Shown piece after piece: positions 1-6,956 of a DNA stretch of 42,359 nucleotides. This DNA is from Actinomycetes bacterium (GTDB taxonomy: Bacteria; Actinomycetota; Actinomycetes; JACCUZ01). The stretch spans positions 1 through 42,359 of the forward strand of contig DATHAP010000061.1 in NCBI GenBank assembly GCA_035489715.1, in the 5' to 3' direction. How positions within the stretch are numbered: position 1 is the first letter of the stretch; each line of letters opens with the position of its first letter. The notes beneath the pieces were generated by a model that was not told the DNA's origin, searched no databases, and saw nothing but the letters and a program-made list of their open reading frames with translations. A program made the position numbers and the translations under genes.

Positions 1-89
1 GGAACGCCCTGGCCGAGGTCGGCCTCGACGTCGACCAGGTGCCCGTCGACCCCGACCAGGGCGACGCCATGGGTCCGGGCCAGAGCCAC
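1..89 (-). CDS. comM: ComM/YifB-type Mg-chelatase-like AAA+ ATPase, N-terminal fragment
   Basis: Only the first 29 codons lie in the window; the gene runs off the left edge. The reading frame starts at a GTG at 89 one base after the yraN stop (TGA-C-GTG), so the two are translationally coupled. The visible N-terminus reads MALARTHGVALVGVDGHLVD and continues with VEADLGQGVP, which is the typical opening of YifB/ComM proteins (N-terminal Lon-substrate-like fold before the Mg-chelatase AAA+ core). ComM is a hexameric helicase that promotes branch migration during natural transformation in some bacteria; its role in actinobacteria is less clear. The ATPase motifs are outside the window, so the call rests on the N-terminus and on the yraN-comM synteny. 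Confidence 0.75.
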   Translation of the reverse strand, partial: MALARTHGVALVGVDGHLVDVEADLGQGV

Positions 90-90
90 G

Positions 91-447
91 TCAGGCCACC
101 CCGCGCACGTGCTCGACGACCGCCGGGCCGCGGGCCGGACGCAGCACCCCGACCAGGTCGATCCGCACGTCTGGCAGGTGCACACCCGACGCCGAGGTCC
201 ACGCGGCGGCCAGCCGGCGCAGCCGGGCCGCCTTGCGCGCGGTCACCGCCTCGAGGGGATGGCCGAAGCCGGTGCCTCGGCGGGTCTTGACCTCGCAGAA
301 GACCAGGACGTCACCCTCGCGGGCCACGATGTCGAGCTCGCCGGCCGGGCAGCGCCAGTTGCGGTCGAGGATCACCATCCCCTGCCCGCGCAGGTGCGCC
401 TCGGCCACCCGCTCGCCGTAGGCGCCTACCGCATCCGTCGCCCGCAT
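91..447 (-). CDS. yraN: YraN / UPF0102 family protein
   Basis: A 118-residue protein of the UPF0102 family, predicted to have a Holliday-junction-resolvase-like (restriction-endonuclease) fold. The conserved core is visible: AYGERVAEAHL (9-19), then GELDIVAREGDVLVFCEVKTR (36-56), in which E37, D39, E52 and K54 match the (D/E)-(D/E)xK pattern of that fold. Length is normal for the family. The biochemical function is not established; its regular placement next to comM suggests a role in DNA processing. It starts with ATG at 447 and its stop is followed at once by the comM start. The 138 bases between it and the divergent FUSC-like gene show two copies of CTGTGGACG (near 496 and 523) but no convincing promoter in this direction. 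Confidence 0.9.
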   Translation of the reverse strand: MRATDAVGAYGERVAEAHLRGQGMVILDRNWRCPAGELDIVAREGDVLVFCEVKTRRGTGFGHPLEAVTARKAARLRRLAAAWTSASGVHLPDVRIDLVGVLRPARGPAVVEHVRGVA

Positions 448-585
448 GCCTCAACGGTGGCGGCCCGGGCACTCCCAGCAGGGCGCACGATGCCGATCTG
501 TGGACGAGGCGGCACGTCGTCGTGCTGTGGACGGAAGGAGCGGCGCGGTCGTGTCCCAGCGGCGCCGCCGGGGCACGATGGGCCC

Positions 586-1716
586 GTGCCCGGGCAGCTC
601 GACGGACTCCCGCTCGGCTCGCGGAGCCGTCAGTACGCGCGCCGCGGCCGGGGGAACCTGCGCGACCGGGTGCTGCGGCTGCGGCAGCGGGCGTTCCTGA
701 TCGCGCAGGTCGCGGTCGCGGCCGCCGCGGCCTACTGGATCGCCCACGACCTGCTCGGGCACCAGCAGCCGTTCTTCGCACCGGTGGCGGCGATCATCTC
801 GCTGGGCATGTCCTACGGGCAGCGGCTGCGCCGGGTCGGCGAGGTCACCGTCGGCGTCGCGATCGGGGTGCTCGTCGCCGACCTGTTCGTCCGGGTCGCC
901 GGCGTCGGCCTGTGGCAGATCGCGTTCGTCGTCGCCGGGTCGATGACGGTCGCGGTGCTGCTCGACGGCGGCCCGCTGCTGGTCACCCAGGCCGCCGTCC
1001 AGTCCGTCTTCGTCGCCCTGGTGGTGCCCACCGCCGCGCAGGGCTTCGACCGGTGGGTCGACGCGCTGGTCGGCGGCCTGGTCGCCCTCGCGGCGGCCGC
1101 GATCGCGCCACAGAGCCCGCTTCGTCAGCCGCGACAGGCTGCGGCGGCCGTGCTCGAGGAGCTCGCGGCGTTCCTGCACGAGGCCGCCGAGTCGCTGCGG
1201 ACCGGCGACCGGGCGCGGGCCGGGCGGACGCTGGAGCGGGCCCGTGCGACCGACAGCGTCCTCGAGGACCTGCGGCAGGCGGCCGCCGAGGGCATCGAGG
1301 TCGTCCGGCAGTCACCGTTCCGCCGGCGGCACCGCGACCAGGTCTTCGGGGTGGCCGCACTGGCCGAGCCCCTCGACCGGGCGGTCCGCAACGCGCGGGT
1401 GCTGGTCCGCCGGGTCGCGGCCGCCACGCGGTACGACGAGACGGTGCCGCCGGCGTACGTCGACCTCGTCGCCGAGCTGGCAGACATGTCTGACCGGCTC
1501 TCCGACTGCCTCGAGGACCGTGGCCTGACCGCGGACCTCCGCCCCGGGCTGCAGCGCCTCGCCGCCCGGTCGTCGGCCGTGGCGGAGCCGGCCCAGCTCT
1601 CGTCGACCGTCGTCCTCGCCCAGGTCCGCTCGATCGTCGTCGACCTGCTGGAGCTCACCGGGCTGGACGAGGACGACGCGCTGGCGATGGTGCCCCGCCC
1701 GGGCGAGGAAGGCTGA
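586..1716 (+). CDS. FUSC/aromatic-acid-exporter-like membrane protein
   Basis: A 376-residue protein with an N-terminal membrane half (hydrophobic segments near residues 37-54, 64-78, 85-105, 110-127, 131-149 and 157-174) followed by a long soluble helical half rich in Ala, Arg and Glu. This is the layout of FUSC-family/aromatic acid exporter proteins, which are thought to export aromatic acids or related compounds. The GTG at 586 is chosen because the hydrophobic half follows at normal distance. A CACGAT box sits 6 nt before it and there is no good Shine-Dalgarno, so the message may be leaderless. The frame stays open far upstream, but that part antisense to yraN is a high-GC shadow. It is divergent from yraN and co-directional with the VOC gene. 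Substrate unknown. Confidence 0.7.
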   Translation: MPGQLDGLPLGSRSRQYARRGRGNLRDRVLRLRQRAFLIAQVAVAAAAAYWIAHDLLGHQQPFFAPVAAIISLGMSYGQRLRRVGEVTVGVAIGVLVADLFVRVAGVGLWQIAFVVAGSMTVAVLLDGGPLLVTQAAVQSVFVALVVPTAAQGFDRWVDALVGGLVALAAAAIAPQSPLRQPRQAAAAVLEELAAFLHEAAESLRTGDRARAGRTLERARATDSVLEDLRQAAAEGIEVVRQSPFRRRHRDQVFGVAALAEPLDRAVRNARVLVRRVAAATRYDETVPPAYVDLVAELADMSDRLSDCLEDRGLTADLRPGLQRLAARSSAVAEPAQLSSTVVLAQVRSIVVDLLELTGLDEDDALAMVPRPGEEG

Positions 1717-1735
1717 CCGTCGGAGGCGCCCCAGC

Positions 1736-1770
1736 GACCGACCGACGGACCGACCGACCGACGGACCGAG
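1736..1770. repeat. GACC tetranucleotide microsatellite upstream of the VOC gene
   Basis: Eight consecutive 4-base units in perfect register (GACC/GACG mixture: copies 3 and 7 are GACG) followed by GAG. It ends three bases before the AAGGAG ribosome-binding site of the VOC gene and starts 20 bases after the FUSC-like stop. Confidence 0.85.
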
Positions 1771-1783
1771 TGAAGGAGACGAC

Positions 1784-2179
1784 ATGACGCGAGTGGTTCA
1801 CTTCGAGATCCAGGCCGACGACGTGGAACGCGCCAAGGCCTTCTACGGCTCGGTGTTCGACTGGTCCTTCCAGGACTACGGCCGGATTGCCGGCGCGACG
1901 TACTGGGGTGTCGTGACCGGTCCCGAGGACCAGCCCGGCATCAACGGCGGGCTCCTGCAGCGCCCCGCGCCGGCTCCCGCACCGGAGCAGGGCACGAACG
2001 CGTTCGTCTGCACCGTCGGCGTCGCCGACTACGACGAGACGGAGCGCCGCATCGTGGAGGCCGGCGGGGTCGTGGCGCTGCCCAAGATGGCACTGACCGG
2101 CATGGCCTGGCAGGGCTACTACCTGGACACCGAGGGCAACACGTTCGGCATCCACCAGCCCGACCCCGAGGCGAGGTAG
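1784..2179 (+). CDS. VOC (glyoxalase/bleomycin-resistance fold) family protein
   Basis: A 131-residue single-domain protein of the vicinal oxygen chelate superfamily. The N-terminus MTRVVHFEIQADDVERAKAFYGSVFDW and the C-terminal half containing YYLDTEGNTFGIHQPD are the two beta-alpha-beta-beta-beta modules of this fold. His7 and the late Glu/His residues could be metal ligands, but many small members bind no metal. It most resembles the predicted enzymes related to lactoylglutathione lyase; the substrate is unknown. The start is supported by AAGGAG at 1773-1778, 5 nt before the ATG. Just upstream lies a GACC tetranucleotide repeat. It converges with the DUF2469 gene, with 18 bases between the stops and no strong hairpin there. 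Confidence 0.85.
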   Translation: MTRVVHFEIQADDVERAKAFYGSVFDWSFQDYGRIAGATYWGVVTGPEDQPGINGGLLQRPAPAPAPEQGTNAFVCTVGVADYDETERRIVEAGGVVALPKMALTGMAWQGYYLDTEGNTFGIHQPDPEAR

Positions 2180-2197
2180 CCGCGCGCGGACCGAGAC

Positions 2198-2518
2198 CTA
2201 GGACCCCGGGGGCAGGTCCACCGACAGCTCGGAGCGGGCCAGCTCCTCGACGTTGACGTCCTTGAAGGTGAGCACCCGCACGTTCTTGACGAAGCGCGCC
2301 TGGCGGTACATGTCCCAGACCCAGGCGTCGGCCATCGTCACCTCGAAGTAGACCTCGCCGCCCTCCGTCGAGCGCGGCTGAACGTCCACGGAGTTGGTGA
2401 GGTAGAACCGGCGCTCGGTCTCGACGACGTAGGAGAACAGCCCGACCACGTCGCGGTACTCGCGATAGAGCTGCAGCTCCATCTCGGACTCGTACTTCTC
2501 GAGGTCCTCGGCACTCAT
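2198..2518 (-). CDS. DUF2469 family protein
   Basis: A 106-residue acidic protein starting MSAEDLEKYESEMELQLYRE and ending with a LPPGS tail. It belongs to the actinobacterial DUF2469 family, which nearly always sits directly after rnhB. Tyr/Glu-rich N-terminus, then a compact domain with the conserved segments RRFYLTNSVDV and YFEVTMADAWVWDMYR. No catalytic motif is recognisable and the function is unknown. The ATG overlaps the rnhB stop in an ATGA, so it is translationally coupled to RNase HII. Both the start and the family call are secure from length and motif match; a functional link with RNase HII is inferred only from synteny. Confidence 0.9.
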   Translation of the reverse strand: MSAEDLEKYESEMELQLYREYRDVVGLFSYVVETERRFYLTNSVDVQPRSTEGGEVYFEVTMADAWVWDMYRQARFVKNVRVLTFKDVNVEELARSELSVDLPPGS

Positions 2519-3240
2519 CCGACCAGTACCTCCTCCTCCTGCACGCTCCCATCCTCCACGCGGACGAGGGTCCGTGACGGCACCCGGGGGTCCCCGGGCA
2601 CCCGGCGCGCCACGTTGACGTAGGAGAACCGGTGCTCCGGGCACGGGCCGTGGGCGTCCAGAGCGGCGTTGTGCACAGGGGTCACGTAGCCCTTGTGCCC
2701 GAGGAAGTCGTACGTCGGGAAGCGCTCGTGCAGGCCCGCCATGATCCGGTCCCTGGTCACCTTGGCGACGACCGACGCCGCCGCGATCGACGCGCTGACC
2801 CGGTCGCCCTTCCACACCGCCAGGGCGGGCGCCGGCAGCCCGCGGATCGGGAAGCCGTCGGTCAGGACGTAGGCCGGGACGACGTCGAGCCGGGCCAGCG
2901 CTCGCCGCATGCCCTCGACGTTGCACACGTGCAGCCCCGTCCGGTCCACGTCGCCGGCCGGCACCACCACGACCGACCACGAGACGGCCCGCCGGACCAC
3001 CTCGTCGTAGACCCGGTCCCGGGCAGCGGGGGTGAGCAGCTTGGAGTCGGCCAGCCCGGGCACCTGGCCGCGGCGGCCGGTCGGCAGCACGACGGCGGCG
3101 ACGACCAGCGGCCCGGCGCACGCGCCACGGCCGGCCTCGTCGGCCCCGGCGACCGGGGTCAGGCCGGCCCGATCGAGCGCGCGCTCGTACGCCCACAGGC
3201 CGCCCTCCCGGCGCACCACGAAGCGCTGTGCCACTCGCAT
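2515..3240 (-). CDS. rnhB: Ribonuclease HII
   Basis: RNase HII cleaves the RNA strand of RNA/DNA hybrids and nicks 5' of single ribonucleotides embedded in DNA, opening ribonucleotide excision repair. The 241-residue protein has the signature GADEAGRGACAGPLVVAAVVL (32-52) with catalytic D34 and E35, then the conserved YVLTDG carrying the third acidic residue, and ASVVAKVTRD further on. Length is typical. Start ATG at 3240: there is no Shine-Dalgarno, but TAGGCT lies 7 nt upstream, which predicts a leaderless transcript beginning at the A of ATG. It is followed by DUF2469 with a 4-base overlap. Thirty bases separate it from the preceding lepB gene. Confidence 0.95.
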   Translation of the reverse strand: MRVAQRFVVRREGGLWAYERALDRAGLTPVAGADEAGRGACAGPLVVAAVVLPTGRRGQVPGLADSKLLTPAARDRVYDEVVRRAVSWSVVVVPAGDVDRTGLHVCNVEGMRRALARLDVVPAYVLTDGFPIRGLPAPALAVWKGDRVSASIAAASVVAKVTRDRIMAGLHERFPTYDFLGHKGYVTPVHNAALDAHGPCPEHRFSYVNVARRVPGDPRVPSRTLVRVEDGSVQEEEVLVG

Positions 3241-3247
3241 CGGGGGA

Positions 3248-3253
3248 AGCCTA
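3248..3253 (-). promoter_or_regulatory. Putative -10 box (TAGGCT) for leaderless rnhB
   Basis: TAGGCT on the minus strand fits the actinobacterial TANNNT -10 consensus and ends 7 nt before the rnhB ATG, placing the predicted transcription start on the start codon. No clear -35 is seen at 16-18 nt. Confidence 0.45.
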
Positions 3254-3270
3254 CGACCGGGCTGGCCCGC

Positions 3271-4131
3271 TCAGGGCCGGGACGCGTCCAGACGCGGCTG
3301 GTCGAACGTGTCGGGGCGGCGCAGCAGGCTGGCCCGGTCGAGCGGCCAGACGATCGTGAAGGCCCGCCCGATCACGTCGTCGACCGGCACGAACCCCTCG
3401 CCGGGCTGCTGCCGGTGAGCCCGGCTGTCCTCGGAGACCGAGCGATGGTCGCCCATGACCCACAGCTCGCCCTCGGGAACGGTCACCTTGAACTCGTCGA
3501 AGGACGGCTCGTCCTTGGGGAAGAGGTAGTCCTCCTCGTCCAGCGGCACGCCGTTGACGGTGACCCGCCCCTCGCTGTCGCAGCAGGCGACGTCGTCTCC
3601 GCCGACGCCGATGACCCGCTTGATCAGGTCCTCCTCGCCGGCCGCCGGGGCCAGCCCGACGAAGACCAGCGCGTCGCGCACAGCGCCGAGCACTCCCCCG
3701 CGCTCCTGCATCTCGGGCCCATTGAGCCAGCCGCCCGGGTCGCGGAACACCACGACGTCGCCGCGGTGGATCTCGTCGGGCTTGTCGGCCAGCTTGTTGA
3801 CCAGCACCCGGTCGTTGACCAGCAGCGTGTTCTCCATCGACCCGGACGGGATGTAGAACGCCTGGACGAGGAACGTCTTGATCAGCACCGAGATCACCAG
3901 CGCGGTGATGACGATGCCGGGCAGCTCACGGAAGAACGACTTGCGCTTGGCCGGCGCGCGCATGGCCGGGGCCGCGGGCGTGACCGGGGCAGCGGGCGTG
4001 ACCGGGGCAGCGGACGTGACGGGGGCAGCGGGCGTGACGGGGGCTGCGGGCCTCACGGGGGTCGCCGGAGTCGCAGCGGCCGGCGGCGACGACTCCGCGC
4101 CAGCCGGCGGTGGCGCGCCGTCGGTCGTCAT
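3271..4131 (-). CDS. lepB: Signal peptidase I (first of two paralogues), with Ala/Pro/Val/Thr repeat N-terminus
   Basis: Type I signal peptidase, a membrane Ser/Lys protease that removes signal peptides from secreted proteins. Of 286 residues, about 65 form a cytoplasmic Pro/Ala-rich leader containing five near-identical 6-residue repeats (PAAPVT type). A single transmembrane segment follows (about 71-90), then SGSM with catalytic Ser98, the Lys box LIKRVIGVGGDD (general base Lys171) and WVMGDHR near the end. ATG at 4131 is supported by GGAGAGGA just upstream. It lies 31 bases after lepB2, and rnhB follows. Adjacent duplicated signal peptidase genes between rplS and rnhB are common in actinobacteria such as Streptomyces. 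The repeat leader is probably unstructured and variable in length. Confidence 0.93.
   Translation of the reverse strand: MTTDGAPPPAGAESSPPAAATPATPVRPAAPVTPAAPVTSAAPVTPAAPVTPAAPAMRAPAKRKSFFRELPGIVITALVISVLIKTFLVQAFYIPSGSMENTLLVNDRVLVNKLADKPDEIHRGDVVVFRDPGGWLNGPEMQERGGVLGAVRDALVFVGLAPAAGEEDLIKRVIGVGGDDVACCDSEGRVTVNGVPLDEEDYLFPKDEPSFDEFKVTVPEGELWVMGDHRSVSEDSRAHRQQPGEGFVPVDDVIGRAFTIVWPLDRASLLRRPDTFDQPRLDASRP
3971..4060. repeat. Five 18-bp tandem repeats inside lepB
   Basis: Units start at 3971, 3989, 4007, 4025 and 4043, with copies 1-4 differing at only one to three positions each. They encode the 6-residue Ala-Pro-Val-Thr repeats of the N-terminal cytoplasmic leader and are in frame, so copy-number change would lengthen or shorten the leader without frameshift. 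Confidence 0.9.
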
Positions 4132-4162
4132 GTGGTCCTCTCCTGTCCCCGTGCGGCGTCCA

Positions 4163-4819
4163 TCATGACAGGCCACCCAGGCGGTCGAGGGGCCACACGA
4201 CGCCGAGGACCCGCCCGATGACGTCGTCCACGGGCACCGTGCCGCCACCCGGGTCACCGAGGTGCGCCCGGGAGTCCATCGAGTCCGACCGGTGGTCGCC
4301 CATCACCCAGAGCCGCCCCTCGGGGACCCGGACGTCGAAGCGAAGCTCGGACGGCGAGTCGCCCGGGTAGAGGTAGCGACGCTCCTCCAGCGGCTCGCCG
4401 TTGACGGTCAGCCGCCCCCGGGAGTCGCAGCACGCGACCCGGTCGCCGCCGACCCCGATCACCCGTTTGACGTAGTCCGTGCGCACGTCCCCGGCCAGGC
4501 CGAAGCTCAGGAAGCGGACCACCCGGTCGCGCAGGGTCGGCTTTTGCGCGGCACCGACCGCCCCGAAGGTGTCGGTGCCGTCGAAGACCACGACGTCGCC
4601 CCGGTCGACCGAGCCGAACACGTAGCTCGCCCGGTCGACGAGGATCCGGTCGCCGATGTCGAGGGTGTCGCGCATCGAGCCGGACGGGATGGAGAACGGC
4701 GTCACCACGAAGGTGCGCACGAGCAGCGCTGCCAGCAGCACCGCGAGCAGCGTGCCGACGGTCCGGAAGCGCCGGCGCCGCGGCGCGCGCCGGCTCCCTC
4801 GGGGACGGCGGTGCCGCAC
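4163..4819 (-). CDS. lepB: Signal peptidase I (second paralogue)
   Basis: A second type I signal peptidase of 218 residues from the chosen start. An Arg-rich N-terminus (RRAPRRRRFR) precedes one transmembrane segment (about 21-39), the catalytic box SIPSGSMRDTL with Ser48, the Lys box YVKRVIGVGG with Lys118, and WVMGDHRSDSMDSR. Start is uncertain: GTG at 4819 gives a standard-length protein, but the frame is open to 4948, and two further GTG-type starts inside rplS would give up to 261 residues, overlapping the 3' end of rplS in another frame. No good ribosome-binding site precedes any of them, so coupling to rplS is likely. The paralogue 31 bases downstream differs in the N-terminal leader, suggesting division of labour or redundancy. 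Confidence 0.88.
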   Translation of the reverse strand: MRHRRPRGSRRAPRRRRFRTVGTLLAVLLAALLVRTFVVTPFSIPSGSMRDTLDIGDRILVDRASYVFGSVDRGDVVVFDGTDTFGAVGAAQKPTLRDRVVRFLSFGLAGDVRTDYVKRVIGVGGDRVACCDSRGRLTVNGEPLEERRYLYPGDSPSELRFDVRVPEGRLWVMGDHRSDSMDSRAHLGDPGGGTVPVDDVIGRVLGVVWPLDRLGGLS

Positions 4820-4847
4820 AGGTGTGGCCGGTGGCGCGGGCGCCGGG

Positions 4848-5210
4848 TCAGCGGGCGGTCGGCCTGCTGTCGCGGCGCTCCTTGATCTTGGCAGCCTTGC
4901 CGCGGAGGTCACGGAGGTAGTAGAGCTTGGCCCGGCGGACGTCACCACGCGTCACGACCTCGATCTTGTCGATGACCGGCGTGTGGACCGGGAAGGTGCG
5001 CTCGACGCCGACGCCGAAGCTGACCTTGCGGACGGTGAAGGTCTCGCGGACGCCGGCGCCCTGGCGGCGGATGACGACACCCTGGAAGACCTGGATGCGG
5101 GAGCGGGTCCCCTCGACGACCTTGACGTGAACCTTGAGGGTGTCGCCGGGGCGGAACTCGGGGAGGTCCGAGCGCTTGCCTGCGGCGTCGAGGGCGTCCA
5201 ACGTCTGCAT
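4848..5210 (-). CDS. rplS: 50S ribosomal protein L19
   Basis: Ribosomal protein L19 sits at the 30S-50S interface. The 120-residue product reads [19 protein letters not shown] at the N-terminus and has the conserved [25 protein letters not shown] and [17 protein letters not shown] segments. The ATG at 5210 is chosen over an in-frame upstream codon because it gives the standard L19 N-terminus. It is separated from trmD by 137 bases, in which I see only a short 5-bp palindrome (5323-5335) and no convincing terminator, so read-through from trmD is likely. Downstream, lepB2 overlaps or abuts it. Together with rpsP, rimM and trmD this is the widely conserved S16-RimM-TrmD-L19 operon. Confidence 0.97.
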   Translation of the reverse strand: MQTLDALDAAGKRSDLPEFRPGDTLKVHVKVVEGTRSRIQVFQGVVIRRQGAGVRETFTVRKVSFGVGVERTFPVHTPVIDKIEVVTRGDVRRAKLYYLRDLRGKAAKIKERRDSRPTAR

Positions 5211-5347
5211 GGGGATCTCATCTCTCGCGGTGCCACAGGTCACCCACGGTGGTGGGGGTGCAGTTGTGAGCGGTCCGGTCGTGGTGCCTCGCCCTCCCTG
5301 TGGCGGGGGCGCGCTCGCGGTGGGACCGCTGGTCCTTGCGGGACGCG

Positions 5348-6145
5348 TCAGTCTGCCACAGGCGCCGAGCCGCGGGCCAATCGACCGTCAGGCCCCACGA
5401 CCCAGCCCAGCTCGCCGAGGAAGGCCCGGTCCGGGGCGTCGAGCGTGGCCGGGTCGAGCGCGGCCAGGAGGCCGGGGCGGCGTTCGGACGTACGTCGCAG
5501 GGCCTGGTCGCGCCGCCACCGCGCGATGCGGGCGTGGTCTCCCGAGAGCAGCACCTCCGGCACCGGGTGGCCGCGCCACGACGCCGGCTTGGTCCAGCCG
5601 GGCGCTTCGAGCAGCCCGCCCGAGACCACGCTGTGCGACTCGTCCACGAGGGAGTCGGCGTTGCCGATCACACCGGGCAGCAGGCGGGCCACCGCCTCGA
5701 CGATCGCCAGCACGGCGACCTCGCCGCCGTTGAGGACGTAGTCGCCCAGCGAGACCTCGAGCACCCGTGCCCGGCCGGCCGCCTCGTCGAGCACCCGCTG
5801 GTCGATGCCCTCGTAGCGGCCGCAGGCGAAGACCAGGTGCTCCTCCCCCGCCAGCTCGTGCGCGAGTGCCTGGCTGAACGGGATCCCGCCCGGGGTCGGC
5901 ACCACGACGACCGACGCGTCGGTGAGGACGGCGTCGAGGGCGTCGCCCCAGGGCTCGGGGCGCATCAGCATGCCCGGGCCGCCGCCGTAGGGCGTGTCGT
6001 CGACGGTGCGGTGCCGGTCGGTCGTCCACCTGCGCAGGTCGTGCACGGCCAGGTCGAGCAGGCCGTCCTCGACCGCCCGGCCGATCAGCGACAGCCGCAG
6101 CGGCGAGAGGTAGTCGGGGAAGATCGTGACCACGTCGACCTTCAT
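5348..6145 (-). CDS. trmD: tRNA (guanine-N1)-methyltransferase TrmD
   Basis: TrmD methylates G37 of tRNAs with a G at 36 (Leu, Pro, Arg) using S-adenosylmethionine, preventing +1 frameshifting. The 265-residue protein starts [16 protein letters not shown] and carries the hallmark [17 protein letters not shown] (49-65), the cofactor-binding trefoil-knot segments [14 protein letters not shown] and [17 protein letters not shown], and the dimer-contributed catalytic Asp within the C-terminal domain, which begins about residue 165. It lies 16 bases after rimM in the same operon. A perfect GACGTACGTC palindrome occurs inside the gene (5487-5496). Confidence 0.97.
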   Translation of the reverse strand: MKVDVVTIFPDYLSPLRLSLIGRAVEDGLLDLAVHDLRRWTTDRHRTVDDTPYGGGPGMLMRPEPWGDALDAVLTDASVVVVPTPGGIPFSQALAHELAGEEHLVFACGRYEGIDQRVLDEAAGRARVLEVSLGDYVLNGGEVAVLAIVEAVARLLPGVIGNADSLVDESHSVVSGGLLEAPGWTKPASWRGHPVPEVLLSGDHARIARWRRDQALRRTSERRPGLLAALDPATLDAPDRAFLGELGWVVGPDGRLARGSAPVAD

Positions 6146-6161
6146 CGGGCGTCCGGCCGCA

Positions 6162-6671
6162 TCAGGCGTCCAGCAGGCCGGGCGGCGGGTCCACCTCGAC
6201 CACGCCGCCGTCGACGTCGACCCACGGGACGATCTCGGCGACGAAGGGCACCAGCACCTCGCGGCCGTCGGGCGTGCGCACCGCGAGGACGTCCTGACCG
6301 GGCAGGTGCAGCACCTCGGCCAGCTCGCCGACCGGCTCGCCGCCGACGGTGCGCACGGCCAGCCCGACCAGCTGGTGGTCGTAGAACTCCTCCGGGTCCT
6401 CGGGCCGCTCGGCCGGGTCCACGTCGGCGAGCAGCAGGACGCCGCGCAACCGCTCGGCAGCCGCTCGGTCGTCGTGCCCGGCGAAGTGCAGCAGCAGCCG
6501 CCCGGAATGCACCCGGCCGGACTCGACGGTCAGCGGCCCGGCGGCCGCGGGGTCGGTGCGCACGGCGGTCCCGGGGGCCAGCCGGCCCTCCGGGTCGTCG
6601 GTGCGCACCTCGACCGAGACGTCGCCCTTGATGCCGTGCGGGCGGCCGATGCGGCCGACGATCACCTCCAC
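6162..6671 (-). CDS. rimM: Ribosome maturation factor RimM
   Basis: RimM binds S19 and the 16S 3' domain and assists 30S head maturation. The 169-residue protein begins [21 protein letters not shown], matching the conserved GRI-x-PHGIKG motif, followed by a first beta-barrel domain and a PRC-barrel from about residue 95 ([13 protein letters not shown] ... [14 protein letters not shown]). Start is GTG at 6671. It lies 43 bases after the KH-domain gene, which carries a weak GGAGG-like segment overlapping the start (GTGGAGGTG). Gene order KH-rimM-trmD is standard for actinobacteria. Confidence 0.96.
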   Translation of the reverse strand: MEVIVGRIGRPHGIKGDVSVEVRTDDPEGRLAPGTAVRTDPAAAGPLTVESGRVHSGRLLLHFAGHDDRAAAERLRGVLLLADVDPAERPEDPEEFYDHQLVGLAVRTVGGEPVGELAEVLHLPGQDVLAVRTPDGREVLVPFVAEIVPWVDVDGGVVEVDPPPGLLDA

Positions 6672-6714
6672 GGCAGGTCCACCGCCCGTCGTCCGGTGCT
6701 CGCGGCCGAGCGCC

Positions 6715-6954
6715 TCAGCGCTCGTCGACGTCGAGGAAGTCGACCCGCACGCCCCGTCCCTGCGACAGCGCGCCGATGACTGTGCGCAGCGCCTTCGCCG
6801 TGCGGCCCGCCCGGCCGATCACCTTGCCGAGGTCGTCGGGGTGGACCCGGACCTCGAGGGTGCGGCCGCGGCGGGTGTTGCGGTCACGGACGGAGACGTC
6901 GTCAGGGTGCTCGACGATCCCGCGCACCAGGTGCTCGAGCGCCTCGTCGAGCAT
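6715..6954 (-). CDS. khpA: KH-domain RNA-binding protein (KhpA/YlqC type)
   Basis: A 79-residue single type-II KH domain protein. The GxxG loop appears as DDLGKVIGRAGRTAKALRTVIG (about 40-61), the part that contacts single-stranded RNA. Start MLDEALEHLVRGIVEHPDDV matches the family. KhpA homologues act with KhpB as global RNA-binding proteins affecting cell division and translation in Gram-positives; in actinobacteria the role is inferred. It is placed between rpsP and rimM, 2 bases after the rpsP stop, as is typical. Confidence 0.93.
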   Translation of the reverse strand: MLDEALEHLVRGIVEHPDDVSVRDRNTRRGRTLEVRVHPDDLGKVIGRAGRTAKALRTVIGALSQGRGVRVDFLDVDER

Positions 6955-6956
6955 GG

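Noticed and set aside
448-585. Two CTGTGGACG copies upstream of the FUSC-like gene as DnaA boxes
   Set aside because: They match only part of the TTGTCCACA-type box and lie far from any dnaA/dnaN genes; two copies are not enough.
2632-4221. A 529-codon plus-strand open frame across rnhB and lepB
   Set aside because: Antisense to two clear genes with family motifs; the product has no recognisable motif and a Gly/Arg/Asp repeat mirroring the lepB repeat.
5211-5347. A riboswitch or L19 leader between trmD and rplS
   Set aside because: Only a 5-bp palindrome at 5323-5335; no larger foldable or conserved element could be argued.
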